A stretch of 64,000 bases of DNA from contig NZ_ASWI01000006.1 in assembly GCF_000407565.1 (NCBI RefSeq), positions 22,746-86,745 of the forward strand, read 5' to 3'. Below the pieces are notes generated by a model, which ran no database searches, had not been told where the DNA came from, and saw only the letters and a list, made by a program, of their open reading frames with translations. Both the position numbers and the translations under genes were made by a program. The stretch comes from Enterococcus cecorum DSM 20682 = ATCC 43198. Its GTDB lineage: Bacteria > Bacillota > Bacilli > Lactobacillales > Enterococcaceae. Each line of letters begins with the position of its first letter. Position 1 is the first letter of the stretch. Positions 9,099 through 19,026 of the stretch are shown piece by piece.

Positions 9099-9311
9099 CG
9101 GGAATACTTTCAATTATTTTCTTAGTTTGTAATCAAAATGAAACAAACAACCCACGAAAGTACAACGAAAAGTCTTGATATTAAAGGCTTCTTATGATAA
9201 CTTAGTAACAGGATATTGATTCATTATTCAATATTTCTCACTAACCTTGGACCACTCAAGGATGGTGAATGGTGTTTAACATCACATCAAAAATCAGGAG
9301 GTGAATCATCC

Positions 9312-9587
9312 ATGGCAAATAAAGCAGAATTAATCGAAAAAGTTGCAGCGGCTACAGATTTATCCAAAAAAGACGCTACTGCTGCAGTAGACGCTGTATT
9401 TTCAGCAATCCAAGACGCTTTAGCTAACGGTGAAAAAGTTCAATTAATCGGTTTTGGTAACTTTGAAGTTCGCAATCGTGCAGAACGTAAAGGACGTAAC
9501 CCTCAAACGAACGAAGAAATTATTATTCCAGCAAGCAAAGTTCCTGCATTCAAACCAGGTAAAGCTTTGAAGGAAGCCGTTAAATAA
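9312..9587 (+). CDS. hup: DNA-binding protein HU
   Basis: A 91-residue histone-like protein that bends and compacts DNA as a dimer. It begins [12 protein letters not shown] and carries the signature [18 protein letters not shown], followed by the arm and the [10 protein letters not shown] end. ATG 9312 is preceded by AGGAGGTGA, a very strong ribosome binding site fitting an abundant protein; the longer in-frame ATG at 9216 is ignored. The 213-bp gap after der holds its own promoter (TTGATA at 9175-9180 with candidate -10 elements close by). A terminator follows. Confidence 0.96.
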   Translation: MANKAELIEKVAAATDLSKKDATAAVDAVFSAIQDALANGEKVQLIGFGNFEVRNRAERKGRNPQTNEEIIIPASKVPAFKPGKALKEAVK

Positions 9588-9601
9588 GGTGTTCTATCTA
9601 T

Positions 9602-9634
9602 GGAGCTCTTGATGATTCAGGGGCTCCTTTTTTA
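9602..9634 (+). terminator. Terminator after hup
   Basis: GGAGCTC pairs with GGGCTCC (one wobble) and is followed by six T. Confidence 0.85.
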
Positions 9635-9652
9635 TACTTTTTTCGAGGTTAG

Positions 9653-10365
9653 ATGATGATTGGTTTAGGAACAATTGTAAATGTATTCGCAATTATTTTC
9701 GGCGGAATTTTTGGTTTATTTTTTGGCAAACGATTAAAAGCCTCTATGCAGGAAACTTTAACGAAAACAGCTGGTTTAGCCGTGTTGATGTTAGGTTTAG
9801 GGGGACAATGGAAAAAATGCTACAAGTAACCAAAACTGGCTTAAGTAGTAAAGGCAGTATGATGTTGATATTTTGCCTGACAATCGGCGCAATGGTTGGA
9901 GAATGGCTTGATATAGAAAAGCGATTGGTTCAATTTGGGACATTTTTAAAGCAGAAAAGTCATTCCGAAAACGATTCTCAATTTTTAGAAGCCTTTGTGA
10001 CTAGTTCTTTAACTGTTTGTATCGGGGCTATGGCGGTTGTCGGGGCTTTTGAAGATGGATTACACCATAATTATGCCATTTTGTTTGCTAAAGCGATTCT
10101 TGATTTCATTATTATCTTGATTATGGCGAGTTCAATGGGAAAAGGAAGTTTATTTTCATTCATACCTGTGGGAATTTTCCAAGGGAGTTTGACTTTACTT
10201 GCCCATTATTTAGCCCCACTTATCAGTAATCAAGGCTTGAGTCAATTATCATTCATCGGCTCCATCTTAATCTTTTGTGTCGGTGTCAATTTGTTTTTTG
10301 GACCGAAAATAAAGGTTGCGAATCTACTGCCGAGTTTGATATTGGCACTACTTTGGCAATGGTAA
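9653..10365 (+). pseudogene. DUF554 family membrane protein, frameshifted near codon 50
   Basis: The first frame begins at ATG 9653/9656 after CGAGGTT and reads MIGLGTIVNVFAIIFGG, the standard start of DUF554 proteins, then stops at about 9829 after LGLGGQWKKCYK. The remainder of the family sequence continues in another frame from about 9808 (MEKMLQVTKTGL) to 10365, with several membrane helices. Adding one base near the GGGGGA run (about 9799-9806) restores a continuous protein of about 236 residues, the normal size. Function of DUF554 is unknown. This is either a real inactivating deletion or a homopolymer sequencing error. Confidence 0.8.
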
Positions 10366-10368
10366 AAG

Positions 10369-10407
10369 AAATGTGCTTTCGAGGGTTATCGAAGGGGCAT
10401 TTTTTTG
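10369..10407 (+). terminator. Terminator after the DUF554 gene
   Basis: AAATGTGCTTTCGA and TCGAAGGGGCATTT pair (with wobbles) and are followed by seven T. Confidence 0.8.
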
Positions 10408-10483
10408 TTTTGAAAGAAATAAGGAAAATAATAAAAAAATTCAGAAAATTAACCGAAAAATTAAAAAATATTTAGAAAAGATA

Positions 10484-10512
10484 TTGACATTTAATTAAAT
10501 TAGAAGTATATT
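10484..10512 (+). promoter_or_regulatory. Promoter of the ilv operon
   Basis: TTGACA (10484-10489) and TATATT (10507-10512) are separated by exactly 17 bp, close to the sigma-A consensus. It lies about 45 bp before the leader peptide. Confidence 0.85.
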
Positions 10513-10557
10513 GTAAAAAAATTAAAAAATACATTGAATTGTAAGGAGACGATTCAT

Positions 10558-10605
10558 ATGCAACAAAAATTAACAGGATTATTATTAATTGTCATTATTA
10601 CCTAG
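10558..10605 (+). CDS. ilv operon leader peptide
   Basis: A 15-codon ORF with a strong AAGGAGA ribosome binding site reads MQQKLTGLLLIVIIT and stops at TAG 10603-10605. Seven consecutive codons (LLLIVII) specify the three branched-chain amino acids made or affected by the operon. It sits between a consensus promoter and a terminator/antiterminator pair, the arrangement of a translation-coupled attenuator. When charged Leu, Ile or Val tRNA is scarce, ribosome stalling here should change the downstream fold. The peptide itself is not expected to have a function. Confidence 0.88.
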   Translation: MQQKLTGLLLIVIIT

Positions 10606-10720
10606 AGGACTTAGAACATGGAAAAATTACCCACATGTTTGAGTCCTATTTGTGCATTGTGAATGGGATTCTTACTAAGCATCCCACTCACTGATAAATC
10701 TTTGGGTGGGATTTTTCTTT
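10606..10720 (+). promoter_or_regulatory. ilv attenuator: pause hairpin, antiterminator and terminator
   Basis: Segment one, AGGACT..AACATG with CATGTT..AGTCCT (10606-10647), overlaps the leader stop. Then TGGGAT (10664-10669) can pair with ATCCCA (10681-10686), while the same ATCCCAC can instead pair with GTGGGAT (10706-10712) followed by a T run. The two pairings are mutually exclusive, giving antitermination or termination before ilvD. No T-box core sequence is present. Confidence 0.8.
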
Positions 10721-10828
10721 GTTTTTAAGAAAAATCTTGAGAACTAAAAAGTACTTCAAAATGAAACACAAGCTGTAATAATGATTTTAGCTTTGAAATC
10801 AAAATTTTGATAAACGGAGGAAATGCAA

Positions 10829-12508
10829 TTGAGAAGTGATCAAATCAAAAAAGGTATTGATGCCGCACCAGCAAGAAGTTTGCTATATGCGACAGGACAA
10901 GTAAAAAGCGCAAGAGATATGGAAAAACCATTTATTGCTATTTGTAATTCTTATATTGATACTGTTCCCGGACATGTTCATTTAAGAGAATTAGCTGAAA
11001 TTGCCAAAGAAGCGATTCGTGAGGCAGGTGGCATTCCTTTTGAGTTTAATACAATTGGTGTCGATGATGGAATCGCAATGGGCCATATTGGGATGCGCTA
11101 TTCACTACCAAGTCGTGAATTAATTGCCGATGCTGCCGAAACTGTCATAAATGCGCACTGGTTTGACGGCGTATTTTATATTCCTAATTGTGACAAAATC
11201 ACTCCTGGAATGATTATGGCAGCCATGCGAACCAATGTACCAGCTATCTTTTGTTCGGGTGGTCCAATGAAAGCCGGTGTTGATCCTCGAGGACATCAAA
11301 TGACTTTATCAACGATGTTTGAAGCAGTTGGTGCCTATAAAGCTGGTAACTTAACGAATGATGAATTTCAATTTATGGAACAAAATGCTTGCCCAACTTG
11401 TGGTTCTTGTGCGGGCATGTTCACAGCAAATTCAATGAACTGTTTATTAGAAATTTTAGGACTTGCTTTACCAGGTAATGGCACGACTTTAGCTGTTTCA
11501 CAAGACCGTCGTGATTTAGTTCGTCAAGCAGCCTTTCATTTAATGGATTTAGTGAAAAAGCAAATCAAACCACGTGATATCGTCACGAAAGAGGCCATTG
11601 GTGATGCCTTTGCCTTAGATATGGCGATGGGTGGTTCTACCAATACAGTGCTACACACACTGGCCATTGCGAATGAAGCCGAAATTGATTACAACTTAGA
11701 AGATATTAATGAAATTGCCAAACGGGTACCTTACTTATCAAAAATTGCACCTTCTTCAGCTTATTCGATGCATGATGTTCATGAAGCGGGTGGGGTGAGT
11801 GCGATTATTCGTGAATTAATTGATGTACCTGGTGCTATCCATCCAGATCGTATCACCGTCACAGGTAAAACGATTCGTGAAAATGTTAAGGATGCTAAAA
11901 TCAATAATCCAGAAGTGATCCGTAGCAAAGAAAATCCTTATAGTCCAGTTGGTGGTTTGTCTATCCTTTATGGAAATATCGCGCCAGATGGTTCAGTGAT
12001 TAAAGTGGGTGGCGTAGATCCAGATATTAAGAGCTTTACTGGTAAGGCAATTTGCTTTAATTCTCATGATGAAGCCGTGGCAGCCATTGATGACGGTCGC
12101 GTACAAAAAGGTCATGTCGTGGTTATTCGCTATGAAGGACCAAAAGGCGGACCAGGAATGCCAGAAATGTTAGCTCCAACTTCAAGTATTGTTGGTCGTA
12201 GTCTAGGTCGTGACGTGGCCTTGATTACGGATGGTCGTTTCTCAGGAGCAACACGCGGCATTGCGGTTGGTCACATTTCACCAGAAGCCGCTGCGGGGGG
12301 TCCATTAGCTTTAGTAGAAGATGGCGATGAAATTACCATTGATTTAACGAATCGTACCTTGAATTTATTGGTTAGCGAAGAAGAGTTAGCCAAACGTCGC
12401 GAAAACTTACCAAAATTTGAATTTAAAGTTAAAAAAGGTTGGTTAGCACGATATACAGCCTTAGTTACTTCAGCAAATACTGGCGGAATTATGAGAGTAA
12501 CGGAGTAA
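10829..12508 (+). CDS. ilvD: Dihydroxy-acid dehydratase
   Basis: A 559-residue iron-sulfur enzyme that dehydrates dihydroxy acids to 2-keto acids, the third common step of isoleucine and valine synthesis. Cluster cysteines are visible in NCDKITPGM and [12 protein letters not shown]; the C-terminal [10 protein letters not shown] motif is intact. TTG 10829 is the better start: GGAGG at 10816-10820 is then 8 nt away and the protein begins MRSDQIKKG as in homologues. ATG 10823 would leave only 2 nt. It is the first gene of the ilv operon, behind the attenuator. Confidence 0.95.
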   Translation: MRSDQIKKGIDAAPARSLLYATGQVKSARDMEKPFIAICNSYIDTVPGHVHLRELAEIAKEAIREAGGIPFEFNTIGVDDGIAMGHIGMRYSLPSRELIADAAETVINAHWFDGVFYIPNCDKITPGMIMAAMRTNVPAIFCSGGPMKAGVDPRGHQMTLSTMFEAVGAYKAGNLTNDEFQFMEQNACPTCGSCAGMFTANSMNCLLEILGLALPGNGTTLAVSQDRRDLVRQAAFHLMDLVKKQIKPRDIVTKEAIGDAFALDMAMGGSTNTVLHTLAIANEAEIDYNLEDINEIAKRVPYLSKIAPSSAYSMHDVHEAGGVSAIIRELIDVPGAIHPDRITVTGKTIRENVKDAKINNPEVIRSKENPYSPVGGLSILYGNIAPDGSVIKVGGVDPDIKSFTGKAICFNSHDEAVAAIDDGRVQKGHVVVIRYEGPKGGPGMPEMLAPTSSIVGRSLGRDVALITDGRFSGATRGIAVGHISPEAAAGGPLALVEDGDEITIDLTNRTLNLLVSEEELAKRRENLPKFEFKVKKGWLARYTALVTSANTGGIMRVTE

Positions 12509-12530
12509 ATAAAAGAATAGAGGGGATTAT

Positions 12531-14216
12531 ATGGAGAATCAAACAAAGCTAAATGGTTCCGAGCTTTTGTTAGAATGTTTGAAAAAAGAAAAGGTTGAAT
12601 TGATTTTTGGTTATCCTGGCGGTGCGGTCTTACCATTATATGATGCCATGTATGATTTTGAAATTTCAAATGTATTAACCAGACATGAACAAGGAGCCGT
12701 ACATGCAGCAGAAGGGTATGCCAAAGTAACGGGCAAACCTGGTGTCGTGGTTGTTACATCTGGTCCTGGAGCAACCAATGCGATTACCGGAATTGCTGAT
12801 GCGATGAGTGATTCGCTACCTTTAGTCGTGATTACGGGTCAAGTTGGCACAGGTGGAATTGGTACCGATGCCTTTCAAGAAGCTGATATTTTAGGGATTA
12901 CTTTACCGATAACCAAGCATAACTTCCAAGTGCGCGATGTTAATGATTTACAACGAATTGTTCATGAAGCTTTTCATATTGCTTCTACGGGGCGTCCTGG
13001 TCCAGTAGTGATTGACTTACCAAAAGATATCAGTCAATCGATGGGGGGATTTCTTGAACATTTTGAAGTGGATATTCCAAGTTATCAACCAAATACTTCA
13101 GCTTCACTGCCACAAATTGAAAAAGCCATGAAACAATTAAAACGTGCGAAAAAGCCATTACTTTTAGTGGGAGCTGGTGTTAGTTATGCCAATGCAACCG
13201 AGGAATTACGTACCTTTGTCGATAAGTATCAAATTCCAGTCGTTGAAACCATGATGGCTCTAGGAACAGTACCAAGCAAACATCCACTCAATTTAGGAAT
13301 GGGTGGTATGCACGGAACTTATGCAGCAAATATGGCTTTATCAACTTGTGATTACTTGATAAATATTGGCTCACGATTTGCAGACCGTTTAGCTACTTCG
13401 CCAAATAGTTTTGCCCCAAATGCGAAAATCGCCCATATTGATATTGATCCAGCAGAAATTGGTAAAGTCATTCGTACCGATATTCCTGTAGTAGCCGATG
13501 CCAAAGATGCGCTAGAAAAAATGCTCGCTCTTGATACAAAACCAGGTGATTACAGTGGATGGATTGCAGAATGTCAAGAAAGAGAAGCGAAACATCCATT
13601 ATATTATGATGAGACAGATGAAGAAATTAAGCCCCAACGAGTGGTTGAAATCGTGGGTGATATTACCGATTCTAAAGCTTATGTTGTTACCGATGTTGGT
13701 CAGCATCAAATGTGGGTATCCCAATTTTATCCATTTAGTTTCCCTAGACAAATGATTACTTCTGGTGGCTTGGGAACGATGGGGTATGGTATTCCTGCAG
13801 GGATTGGGGTGAAATTTGCTCATCCAGAAAGCCAAGTCGTCGTATTTGTAGGCGATGGTGGTTTCCAAATGACGAACCAAGAATTTGCGATTTTAAATGA
13901 ACATAACTTAGATATCAAATTTGTGTTAATGAACAATCATGTGCTGGGCATGGTGCATCAATGGCAAGAAAAATTCCATGGCGCACGTTTTTCATCCTCT
14001 GAATTTAAGACTCAGCCAGATTTTATGAAGCTTGCTGAGGCCTATCATGTCAAAGGCGTACGTTTAAGTAATCCGAAAACGATTGAAGAAGACTTAAAAG
14101 CTGCCTTTGCCTTAGAAGGACCAGTCTTAATTGAAGTCGAAATTCCAGCTCAAGAACATGTATTACCAATGGTTGCCGCCGGAGCACCGAACCATAAGAT
14201 GATTGGGGTGAAGTAA
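12531..14216 (+). CDS. ilvB: Acetolactate synthase large (catalytic) subunit
   Basis: A 561-residue thiamine-diphosphate enzyme that condenses pyruvate with pyruvate or 2-ketobutyrate. The N-terminal FGYPGGAVLPLYDAM, the catalytic Glu in TRHEQGAVHAAEGYA, and the TPP-binding GDGGFQMTNQEFA..NN motif near residue 440 are all present. The biosynthetic rather than catabolic type is supported by the regulatory subunit that follows immediately. Stop TAA and the ilvN ATG are adjacent with no gap, so the two subunits are translationally coupled. Confidence 0.95.
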   Translation: MENQTKLNGSELLLECLKKEKVELIFGYPGGAVLPLYDAMYDFEISNVLTRHEQGAVHAAEGYAKVTGKPGVVVVTSGPGATNAITGIADAMSDSLPLVVITGQVGTGGIGTDAFQEADILGITLPITKHNFQVRDVNDLQRIVHEAFHIASTGRPGPVVIDLPKDISQSMGGFLEHFEVDIPSYQPNTSASLPQIEKAMKQLKRAKKPLLLVGAGVSYANATEELRTFVDKYQIPVVETMMALGTVPSKHPLNLGMGGMHGTYAANMALSTCDYLINIGSRFADRLATSPNSFAPNAKIAHIDIDPAEIGKVIRTDIPVVADAKDALEKMLALDTKPGDYSGWIAECQEREAKHPLYYDETDEEIKPQRVVEIVGDITDSKAYVVTDVGQHQMWVSQFYPFSFPRQMITSGGLGTMGYGIPAGIGVKFAHPESQVVVFVGDGGFQMTNQEFAILNEHNLDIKFVLMNNHVLGMVHQWQEKFHGARFSSSEFKTQPDFMKLAEAYHVKGVRLSNPKTIEEDLKAAFALEGPVLIEVEIPAQEHVLPMVAAGAPNHKMIGVK

Positions 14217-14693
14217 ATGAGAAGAACCGTTACAGCAGTTGTCTATAATCAAGCGGGGGTTTTAAGTCGCATTACTAGTACCTTAAATCGTCGCCAAGTC
14301 AATATTGAAAGTATTTCTGTTGGTACTGTGGAACGAAAAGACATTTCACGCATGACAATCTCTTTTAATGTCGAATCAGAAGCTGATGCCGAACAAGTCA
14401 TCAAACAGTTAAATAAACAAATAGAAGTGCTGAAAGTGACTGATTTAACACATACGCCACATGTTGAAAGAGAATTGGCCTTAATTAAAGTCAATGCACC
14501 AGCAAATACAAGATTAGAAATTCAAGCAATGGTTTCTCCTTTTAGAGCAGATATCGTGGATGTGGCTGCTTCAACGATTACGATTCAAGTAGTCGGACAT
14601 CCCGATAAAGTAGAAGCTTGTATTGAAATATTAAAACCTTATGGCATTAAGCGGATGGCAAGAACAGGAGTCACAAGTTTAATTCGTGGTTAG
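14217..14693 (+). CDS. ilvN: Acetolactate synthase small (regulatory) subunit
   Basis: A 158-residue regulatory subunit that activates the catalytic subunit and normally confers valine feedback inhibition. The N-terminal ACT domain (VYNQAGVLSRITSTLNRRQV, residues 9-28) and the C-terminal conserved region ending in MARTGVTSLIRG are typical of the long IlvH/IlvN form. The ATG directly abuts the ilvB stop, so expression depends on coupling. A 56-bp gap with its own GGAGG leads to ilvC. Confidence 0.94.
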   Translation: MRRTVTAVVYNQAGVLSRITSTLNRRQVNIESISVGTVERKDISRMTISFNVESEADAEQVIKQLNKQIEVLKVTDLTHTPHVERELALIKVNAPANTRLEIQAMVSPFRADIVDVAASTITIQVVGHPDKVEACIEILKPYGIKRMARTGVTSLIRG

Positions 14694-14716
14694 AAGCAAC
14701 TTTGCTTTTAATATAA

Positions 14717-15748
<1,032 letters not shown>

Positions 15749-15768
15749 AAAGTAGGAAGTGAGAGAAG

Positions 15769-17025
15769 TTGACGCTAATAACCAAAGAATCGGTAGAACA
15801 AGCCTACGAGGTACTAAAAGAGGCGGTTAGTCATACCCCTTTGCAACATGATCGCTACCTTTCAGAAAAATATCAAGCAAATGTCTATCTAAAAAGAGAA
15901 GATTTACAAAAGGTCCGTTCCTTCAAATTACGAGGGGCTTATTACGCAATCAAAAATCGACCTCAAGCTGAATTAGCAAATGGCGTTGTTTGTGCGAGTG
16001 CGGGTAATCATGCACAAGGCGTGGCTTATACTTGTAACGAAATCAAAGTTCGAGCAGTCATTTTTATGCCAACAACAACACCAGCACAAAAAATTTCCCA
16101 AGTCTCCTTTTTCGGTGGCGACTATGTTGAAATTAAACTAGTGGGGGATACTTTTGATGCCTCCGCTCAAGCAGCCAAAGATTATGCAAAAGAAAATCAA
16201 ATGGCCTTTATTGATCCGTTTGATGATGTAGATATCATTGCTGGACAAGGGACATTGGCTTTAGAAATGATGAATGATTTGGCTGATAAAAATCTAACAG
16301 CTGATTATGTCTTAGCAGCTATTGGTGGTGGCGGCTTAATTAGTGGTGTGAGTACTTATGTAAAATCAGTCAGTCCGGATACAAAAGTCATTGGTGTTGA
16401 GCCAACGGGAGCGCCTAGTATGCAAGCGGCTTTTGCAACGGGACATCCGGTGAGATTGCCACGTATCGATAAATTCGTTGATGGGGCAGCTGTTCAAGAA
16501 GTTGGCCAACATACCTTTGAAATTGCTAAACTTTTTGTTGATCGCCTAATTAGTGTGGATGAAGGCTTGGTTTGTTCCACTATTTTAGATCTTTATAGTA
16601 AACAAGCTATCGTAGCAGAACCAGCCGGCGCATTGAGTGTAGCTGCTTTGGAATTGTTGAAAGATGAAATAAAAGGCAAAACGGTCATTTGTGTCATCAG
16701 TGGTGGTAATAATGATATTAATCGTATGGCTGAAATTGAAGAGCGAGCTTTGATGTACCAAGGATTAATCAATTATTTTGTGGTAAACTTCCCACAACGA
16801 CCAGGTGCTTTAAAAGAGTTTGTTACCGAAGTTTTAGGTCCAAATGATGATATTACCTTGTTTGAGTACACGAAAAAAGTCAATCGCGGAACAGGACCGG
16901 TTGTCTTGGGCGTTTTATCTAAACAAAAAGAAGATGTTCCCGGTTTATTGGTTAGAATCGAACAATTTGATCCAAACTTCTTGAAATTAAGTGAGCATCC
17001 AACTTTGCACACCTTGTTAGTATAA
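15769..17025 (+). CDS. ilvA: Threonine ammonia-lyase (deaminase), biosynthetic
   Basis: A 418-residue PLP enzyme producing 2-ketobutyrate from threonine, the committed step to isoleucine. The PLP lysine lies in VRSFKLRGA, the phosphate loop in IGGGGLISG, and a C-terminal ACT-like regulatory domain begins near FPQRPGALKEF. That domain and the operon context favour the biosynthetic enzyme. It starts at TTG after AGGAAGTGAGAG and lies 20 bp behind ilvC. A very strong terminator closes the operon. Confidence 0.94.
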   Translation: MTLITKESVEQAYEVLKEAVSHTPLQHDRYLSEKYQANVYLKREDLQKVRSFKLRGAYYAIKNRPQAELANGVVCASAGNHAQGVAYTCNEIKVRAVIFMPTTTPAQKISQVSFFGGDYVEIKLVGDTFDASAQAAKDYAKENQMAFIDPFDDVDIIAGQGTLALEMMNDLADKNLTADYVLAAIGGGGLISGVSTYVKSVSPDTKVIGVEPTGAPSMQAAFATGHPVRLPRIDKFVDGAAVQEVGQHTFEIAKLFVDRLISVDEGLVCSTILDLYSKQAIVAEPAGALSVAALELLKDEIKGKTVICVISGGNNDINRMAEIEERALMYQGLINYFVVNFPQRPGALKEFVTEVLGPNDDITLFEYTKKVNRGTGPVVLGVLSKQKEDVPGLLVRIEQFDPNFLKLSEHPTLHTLLV

Positions 17026-17031
17026 TGATAA

Positions 17032-17077
17032 TGCATAAACTAAGAGAAGAAACGATTCTCTTGGTTTATGCTTTTTT
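17032..17077 (+). terminator. Terminator of the ilv operon
   Basis: GCATAAACTAAGAGAA pairs with TTCTCTTGGTTTATGC over 16 bp (one wobble) and is followed by a T run. Confidence 0.95.
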
Positions 17078-17123
17078 TACGATAATCTAAAAATAATAAA
17101 TAAGAGCATTGCCAGTCAAATTG

Positions 17124-17132
17124 TGGTAAAAT
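17124..17132 (+). promoter_or_regulatory. Extended -10 promoter before the TPR gene
   Basis: TGGTAAAAT fits TGnTATAAT with one mismatch and lies about 30 nt before the ATG. No clear -35 is needed for this class. Confidence 0.5.
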
Positions 17133-17162
17133 AAAGCTAGACTAGATTAAAGGAGATATACG

Positions 17163-18434
17163 ATGTCTTTTAGTGAAAAAATGTTACAGTCGTTGTCTGA
17201 TGGTGATTTAGACGGCGCTGATTTATTATTACAACAAGCCTTAACCCATGATGAATTACCTGTATTAATTGAGTTGGGTGAAGTATTAATTGAAAAAGGA
17301 TTCTTGATTGAGGCTAAGGAAGTCTTTTTAGATTTAGTGGAGCGTCAAATACCTGAAAAAGATTTGGTATTAACCTATTTGGCTGAAATTGCAATTGAAG
17401 AAGATGATTACGAAAGCGCCTTTGAATACTTAGACCAAATCAAAGAGACGAGCGAATATTATCCACGCGCACTCTTTATGATGGCCGATGCTTACCAAGC
17501 GATTGGATTTATCGAAGTAAGTCTGGCTAAATTACAAGAGTTGCTTGCTTTATTGCCTGATGATGAAACCGTTCAATTTGCCTATGCAGAAATTGCTTTG
17601 TTAGCCAATAAATTGACGCTAGCGCAAAATATGTATGAACTTTTATTAGATGCTGGCTATACGGAATTTTCTAATGTGTCAATTTTAGAGCGTTTAGCGA
17701 CCACACTTGCACATCAAGGGAAGTTTGAAGAGGCTTTAGACTACTATAAAGAAGCTTATCGCCACAAGAAGAATGATCAAATCCTATTAAACTTAGCTCG
17801 TTTGAATCAACAAATGCATGAAATGGATGAAGCGATTATCTATTATGAAGAGCTAATCAAAGAAAATCCGAATATTAAAGAGGCTTATCTAGAGTTAGCG
17901 GATATCTATGTTCATGAACAACAGCCAGTAAAAGCAGCGCAATTATTGGAACAAGCGATTAAAGAGAATCCGTATTATGTGCATTTTTACTTACATTTGG
18001 CTGAAGTGCTAGAAGAGTTGGAAGACTATCAAAAAGCCAACCTTTATCTGAATCAAGCGCTCTTATTAGATGAAGAGGAAGATAGTGTGCTGACTGCTCT
18101 AGCTAAAAACGCCTTTTATCAAGGAGAATATGAGCAAACATTGCACTATTTTGAACGAATCGAAAATGCCTATCAAGGCGAATTACTTTGGATGGTTGCT
18201 CGAATCTATAATGAAGAGGAAGAGTTCGAAAAGGCAGCCCATTACTATGAAATGGCTTTAGAAGAAATGCAAGAAGTTCCTGAATTTATTCGCGATTATT
18301 GTTACTTTTTACGTGATGAAGGTCGCTTAAAAGAGGCATTGGCATTACTTGAGAGTCATTTAGCCAAAGAAATACATGATGAATCTTTACACCAACTCTA
18401 TGATGAATTAAAACAAAGCGATTGGGATTACTAA
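17163..18434 (+). CDS. Tetratricopeptide repeat protein
   Basis: A 423-residue soluble, very acidic helical protein made almost wholly of TPR-like helix pairs, for example LAEIAIEEDDYESAFEYLDQ, AKAQ-type caps and YLELADIYVHEQQPVKAAQL. It probably acts as a protein-interaction scaffold. In other Lactobacillales a TPR gene of this size sits beside ypiB, as here; the B. subtilis counterpart is YpiA, next to the aro/qcr region. No partner can be inferred from sequence. It is followed after 17 bp by ypiB and is probably co-transcribed with it. Confidence 0.8.
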   Translation: MSFSEKMLQSLSDGDLDGADLLLQQALTHDELPVLIELGEVLIEKGFLIEAKEVFLDLVERQIPEKDLVLTYLAEIAIEEDDYESAFEYLDQIKETSEYYPRALFMMADAYQAIGFIEVSLAKLQELLALLPDDETVQFAYAEIALLANKLTLAQNMYELLLDAGYTEFSNVSILERLATTLAHQGKFEEALDYYKEAYRHKKNDQILLNLARLNQQMHEMDEAIIYYEELIKENPNIKEAYLELADIYVHEQQPVKAAQLLEQAIKENPYYVHFYLHLAEVLEELEDYQKANLYLNQALLLDEEEDSVLTALAKNAFYQGEYEQTLHYFERIENAYQGELLWMVARIYNEEEEFEKAAHYYEMALEEMQEVPEFIRDYCYFLRDEGRLKEALALLESHLAKEIHDESLHQLYDELKQSDWDY

Positions 18435-18451
18435 TAAAGAAGGTGAAGCAA

Positions 18452-18985
18452 ATGGCAATCACATTGGCACAAAAGAAGAATTTTCTGGCTTGGTTTGTTA
18501 CGAGTCAATCATTTACACGTCGCGAAGTTTCATGGTTAGTCAATTATTTAATTAGTCACGAAGCCATTTTAGAAAACGTCCACTTCGTTGAAAAAGCAGA
18601 GGTAACACCAAGAGGATTAGTCATTCAAACAGCGGATTATTCTGATACGCCCATTCTTTTATATAAGGAAAAGATTGAATTTGCAGATGTGGATCAGATT
18701 TTCCATGAGATTCGTTTCCATTGGCAAGAGGATTTGTATTTAGAATGTCGGTTTAAAGATGCCTGGCAAGAAGCCATTTATCTGGGTGTTTTGGAAGATA
18801 ATCCCTATGCTAGTTGGAACGAAACCTTAGATCCACAATTTGATCGCCAAGTAGAAGATTACTTTAATGAATTAGCAAGGGAAAGTCAGAAGAAGGAGTT
18901 ATTGTTACGAATCAATTTAGCATTGGAAGAAAATGATCAAGCAACCTTTGCTCAATTATCTTCTGAATTAAAAGCATTAAGTTAA
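18452..18985 (+). CDS. YpiB family (UPF0302) protein
   Basis: A 177-residue soluble protein beginning MAITLAQKKNFLAWFV, the conserved start of the UPF0302/YpiB family. The C-terminal acidic tail (INLALEENDQATFAQLSSEL) resembles the short IDEAL motif of that family. The molecular role is not established from sequence. ATG 18452 is chosen because AAGGTGAAG precedes it; the in-frame ATG at 18422 lies inside the upstream gene. It is paired with the TPR gene and ends at a bidirectional terminator. Confidence 0.82.
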   Translation: MAITLAQKKNFLAWFVTSQSFTRREVSWLVNYLISHEAILENVHFVEKAEVTPRGLVIQTADYSDTPILLYKEKIEFADVDQIFHEIRFHWQEDLYLECRFKDAWQEAIYLGVLEDNPYASWNETLDPQFDRQVEDYFNELARESQKKELLLRINLALEENDQATFAQLSSELKALS

Positions 18986-18989
18986 CAAA

Positions 18990-19022
18990 AAGGCCACAGC
19001 ATTTGTTTTGAGCTGTGGCCTT
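18990..19022 (+). terminator. Bidirectional terminator between ypiB and the yitT-type gene
   Basis: AAGGCCACAGC and GCTGTGGCCTT form a perfect 11-bp stem with A-rich and T-rich flanks, serving convergent genes. Confidence 0.9.
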
Positions 19023-19026
19023 ATTT

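Noticed and set aside
9216..9311. N-terminal extension of HU
   Set aside because: The strong ribosome binding site and the canonical MANKAEL start are at 9312.
10540..10822. T-box leader for the ilv operon
   Set aside because: The conserved T-box core is absent and a leader peptide with alternative hairpins explains the region better.
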